Positions 61,429 to 64,000 of a stretch of 64,000 bases of DNA are shown here, in pieces. Numbering within the stretch: the first letter of the stretch is position 1; each line of letters starts with the position of its first letter. Source of the DNA: Bin87 sp034421995 (GTDB lineage: Bacteria > Chloroflexota > Dehalococcoidia > Lucifugimonadales > UBA3495). Below the pieces are notes generated by a model that saw nothing but the letters and a program-made list of their open reading frames with translations, searched no databases and was not told where the DNA came from. The translations under genes and the position numbers were made by a program. The stretch covers positions 26,233 to 90,232 of the forward strand of contig DAOUJY010000040.1 in assembly GCA_034421995.1 (NCBI GenBank). Reading direction: 5' to 3'.

Positions 61429-62820
61429 TCAAGGACGCGGCTCTCGCAAATCCGGGGGCAGCAAATCAGGGTACGTCTCCGGAGGTATCCCCAGCGCGGC
61501 CTCCCTGGCTTCGGCGACCACGAACAGCGAACCGGTGACCAAACACAGGTCGTCTGATGCGGCCTTACCCAGCGCCAGATCGAGCGCGTCGCTGACGTTG
61601 GATACGGCGGCAACTCGGTCGGGAGCCATGCCGTGGGCAAGGAACACATCCACGATTTCCTCGGGACGCATGGAGCGGGGGTGCCGGGAGCGCGTGGCGA
61701 TAACGCGGTCGCATCGTTCTGCCAACAGCTTGACCATGGCGTCCACCCTCTTGTCGCGGGAGAAGCCCGCCACCAGGGTCAGGGGGCAATCCGGCGCGTA
61801 AGCCGGCAGGGTATTCAACAGCGTACTGACGGAATGGTCATTGTGCGCTCCGTCGGCGATCATGGTGGGGTTCCGGCGCAGCACTTCCAGGCGGCCGGGC
61901 CATTCTACCGACGCCAGACCATTCACGACGGCACTGGGGTCCACCTGGAATCCAGTGTCCGCTAAAGTTTCCACCGCGGCCACGGCAACGGCGGCGTTGA
62001 CACCCTGGAAATCGCCCAATAAGGGGAGGCGCACCGGGTAGGTACTCCATTGGCCGTGTATGGTGAGTTCCTGGCCGTCTATCGAAACTGCATCAACCTT
62101 CCAGGTCACGGCGTCGCCAATCCGGATGACCGGAGCGGACTGCTCTCCCGCTGCGGTCGTTATAGCCGAATCCGCCTCCGCGAACTGCGGCGCAACTACA
62201 ACGGGTATCCCTGGCTTGATGATGCCGGATTTGTCGGCAGCAATCTCGCCGATGGTGTCGCCCAGGATGGCGGTGTGGTCCAGGCTCACCGGAGTAATCA
62301 CGCCCACCGCCGGAGTCACCACGTTGGTGGCGTCCAAGCGACCGCCCAGGCCCACTTCGATCACGCTGGCGTCCACTTTGTCCTCGGCGAAACATTGGAA
62401 GGCCATGGCGGTCAGGTACTCGAACAACGTGGCGGGGCCGGCTTCCGGGTCGGCGGCGTTGGCCAGATGGTGAGGCCAGACGCTTTCGGTCAATTCGACG
62501 AAACGTTGTGGTGAAACCGGCTGACCGTTCCGGCGGATGCGTTCGCAAAAGGAGTGCAGGTGCGGGGAGGAATAGAACCCGGTGGAGTAGCCCGCCGCGC
62601 GGAGGATTGATTCCACCATTGCTGCCGTGCTGCCCTTGCCCTTGGTGCCGGCGATATGGACTATGCCGGGCAGCCGGTGGGGAGAGCCCATCCTTTGCAG
62701 CAGGCGCTCGACATTTTGCAGGTCGTAAATGCGCTTCTGCCGGGGCAGGGCGGGTGTGGCGCGTTCGTGGTCAACGAGGGACAGGAGGCGCGCCACCGCA
62801 TCTTGGTAGGATTGGAGCAT
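61429..62820 (-). CDS. folC: folylpolyglutamate synthase/dihydrofolate synthase
   Basis: A 463-residue ATP-dependent Mur-ligase-family enzyme that adds glutamate to folates. The P-loop appears as HIAGTKGKGSTAAMVESIL, followed by the substrate-loop TGFYSSPHLHSFCERIR, and EVGLGGRLDATNV, which binds magnesium. The C-terminal domain has LVAGFSRDKRVD. fabF follows and an SDR gene precedes it, all on one strand. Confidence 0.94.
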   Translation of the reverse strand: MLQSYQDAVARLLSLVDHERATPALPRQKRIYDLQNVERLLQRMGSPHRLPGIVHIAGTKGKGSTAAMVESILRAAGYSTGFYSSPHLHSFCERIRRNGQPVSPQRFVELTESVWPHHLANAADPEAGPATLFEYLTAMAFQCFAEDKVDASVIEVGLGGRLDATNVVTPAVGVITPVSLDHTAILGDTIGEIAADKSGIIKPGIPVVVAPQFAEADSAITTAAGEQSAPVIRIGDAVTWKVDAVSIDGQELTIHGQWSTYPVRLPLLGDFQGVNAAVAVAAVETLADTGFQVDPSAVVNGLASVEWPGRLEVLRRNPTMIADGAHNDHSVSTLLNTLPAYAPDCPLTLVAGFSRDKRVDAMVKLLAERCDRVIATRSRHPRSMRPEEIVDVFLAHGMAPDRVAAVSNVSDALDLALGKAASDDLCLVTGSLFVVAEAREAALGIPPETYPDLLPPDLREPRP

Positions 62821-62828
62821 GACGGAGG

Positions 62829-63767
62829 TCAGCGGCGAGAGGCCATGCCCAGGTTGAGGCGCAAGCCTTGGCCGAAAGTGATGCTGTTAACGTGGTCAAT
62901 GTTGCCAGCCATGGGCCGGGGCCGGAATCCGAAGACGCGTTCCACCGAATCCGGTTCGGCGACGTTGCGGAGCGTCACCAACTGCAACATGGCGCGATTG
63001 ATGGGCGCGCGGGGCGTGATGATGTCCATGACTGCCACCGCAGGGCGGATCTTCCACAAGGGAATGTTCAGGCGCAGCCTTTTGCGCCCCATGGCGCGGG
63101 CCACAGCGCTGACGACCTCATTGTAGGACAGGCGCTGGGGTCCGCCGATTTCCAAAACCCGGTTGCCCCGGATGTTGCCGCGGACCGATGACACTACACA
63201 CCGCGCCACGTCATCGACGTGTATGGGTTGGAGCCGGTTGTTGCCGGAGCCGATGACGGGAGTAATTGGCATGGTTCGGACCAACGCGGCCACCGCCGTG
63301 GTGAATTCGTCGCCAGGGCCAAAAATCAAAGAAGGGCGGATAATCACGTGGGGCAGACCGCTGGCGATCACTTCCTGCTCGCCCTGCCACTTGGAGTATA
63401 GATAACGCAAGCGTGGGTTGTTGGCCGCGCCCAACGCGCTGACGTGGATGAAACGACGGACCGAACCGGCTGCTTTGGCAGCGGCGGCAACGTTGGCGGC
63501 GCCCTGCCGGTTGATGGCGTCGAACTGCCGTTCACCGCCGCGGATCACCGCCACCAGGTGGATCACCTCAGAGATGTCGCGGCAGGCTTCGGTGAGCGCG
63601 TCGGGGTCGGTTACGTCGCCGTAGCAGACTTCCGTGGGAGGGGTGGCGAATACGTTCTCGCTGCCGGGGCGGCGCACCATGGTCCGCACGGAATGTCCGG
63701 TGGCAAGGAGACGCGCAACGACGCGGCGGCCCAACAGCCCGGTGGCGCCAGTTACCAGAACAGTCAT
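62829..63767 (-). CDS. NAD(P)-binding atypical SDR (complex I NDUFA9-like)
   Basis: A 312-residue Rossmann-fold protein of the atypical extended SDR group, like the complex I accessory subunit NDUFA9 and UDP-sugar epimerases. The nucleotide motif is VTGATGLLGRRVV, and FIHVSALGAANN and YLYSKWQGE replace the usual YxxxK (tyrosine and lysine are present as Y-SK). HVDDVARCVV near residue 200 is the NDUFA9-like signature. Role unknown, possibly lipid or quinone related. Confidence 0.85.
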   Translation of the reverse strand: MTVLVTGATGLLGRRVVARLLATGHSVRTMVRRPGSENVFATPPTEVCYGDVTDPDALTEACRDISEVIHLVAVIRGGERQFDAINRQGAANVAAAAKAAGSVRRFIHVSALGAANNPRLRYLYSKWQGEQEVIASGLPHVIIRPSLIFGPGDEFTTAVAALVRTMPITPVIGSGNNRLQPIHVDDVARCVVSSVRGNIRGNRVLEIGGPQRLSYNEVVSAVARAMGRKRLRLNIPLWKIRPAVAVMDIITPRAPINRAMLQLVTLRNVAEPDSVERVFGFRPRPMAGNIDHVNSITFGQGLRLNLGMASRR

Positions 63768-64000
63768 AATTGCGGTCAGCAGGACGCGGGAGAAACGACG
63801 TGTACAATCCTCGGGTTCAGTATATCATCGGTAACTGTCTGGAATGCAGATTTTCCTCCTTTGGGTTGGTCGGTCGGTTGGTGGTTTGGTTTGCTTCGGG
63901 TTCGGGGGTTCAGGTTGTCGGCGCTACGGCCAGAGAGCGTGGGCTGCGAATTGATTTCCTAAGTTTGCGCGTGCTGACAGTTCATCATGTTGGAACCACC
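63768..64000. other. non-coding window end with candidate promoter
   Basis: About 230 bases without a gene. A minus-strand extended -10 candidate, TGATATACT (63827-63819), lies about 55 bases upstream of the SDR gene. The stretch 63855-63915 is G- and T-rich on the plus strand (GGTTGGTCGGTCGGTTGGTGG) and may be a repeat or a structured element; nothing more can be supported. Confidence 0.35.

Overview
The window is G+C-rich bacterial chromosome, coding-dense, with no rRNA, tRNA, CRISPR array, transposase or integrase that I could recognise. The gene mix suggests an aerobic heterotroph of the Chloroflexota, possibly a Dehalococcoidia/SAR202-like lineage. The pointers are several CaiB/BaiF CoA transferases, a thiolase-like protein with a DUF35 partner, a heme-copper oxidase with fused cytochrome c domains, an Agl23-like glycosyltransferase and abundant short palindromic repeats. 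This placement is inference from gene content only.

Layout. 0-5 kb: M20 peptidase, MFS transporter, DapA-family aldolase and a NYN-domain protein. 4.9-13 kb: a long minus-strand run of plsC, cmk, comEC, comEA, a kinase-like protein, DUF952, two unknown genes and a class C beta-lactamase-like hydrolase. 13-15.4 kb: SCP2-like and FmdB-type small proteins, TrmO-like and alpha/beta hydrolase. 15.4-23.9 kb: the aerobic terminal oxidase (ctaC, ctaD, ctaE, ctaF-cytochrome c) and heme A biosynthesis (ctaB, ctaA), with a HepT/MntA toxin-antitoxin pair between them. 24-31.4 kb: catabolic genes (two CaiB/BaiF transferases, formamidase, SnoaL-like, DUF35, thiolase) plus a DUF433/PIN-like toxin-antitoxin pair. 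31.4-36.3 kb: trpS beside a very unusual 743-residue protein. 36.3-41.3 kb: hydrolase, gyrA, a catalytically broken C26-type amidotransferase and HicBA. 41.3-47 kb: a membrane/glycan cluster. 47.2-51 kb: tandem moeA genes and a TPR protein. 51-52 kb: a repeat-filled non-coding island. 52-56.3 kb: SMP-30, two unknowns, MidA-like methyltransferase and a third CaiB/BaiF. 56.3-60.1 kb: an accessory island with a BrnT-like toxin, a duplicated antitoxin, a degraded methyltransferase/Mrr gene, twin 73-residue peptides and a SWIM protein. 60.1-63.8 kb: fabF, folC and an NDUFA9-like SDR protein.

The strongest candidate for something new is the 743-residue protein at 33202-35433. Its middle aligns without gaps to the AroQ chorismate mutase domain and keeps most catalytic positions. 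Its C-terminal half resembles archaeal/eukaryotic-type tryptophanyl-tRNA synthetase, with an intact HIGH motif but no KMSKS. It is translationally linked to a 56-residue one-helix membrane protein and sits directly upstream of an ordinary bacterial trpS. I propose that it senses tryptophan, or an adenylated form of it, to control the chorismate branch point; this is inference. The second candidate is a pair of tandem 73-residue peptides (58955-59560) with near-invariant C-termini, each behind its own near-consensus promoter.

Two families of dispersed palindromes recur between genes: one built on CGTCATTCCGGCGAAAGCCG and one on GTAGGGGCGA...TCGCCCCTAC. The first has expanded into a 20-bp tandem array just upstream of gyrA and has been translated into the C-terminus of a flippase-like protein.
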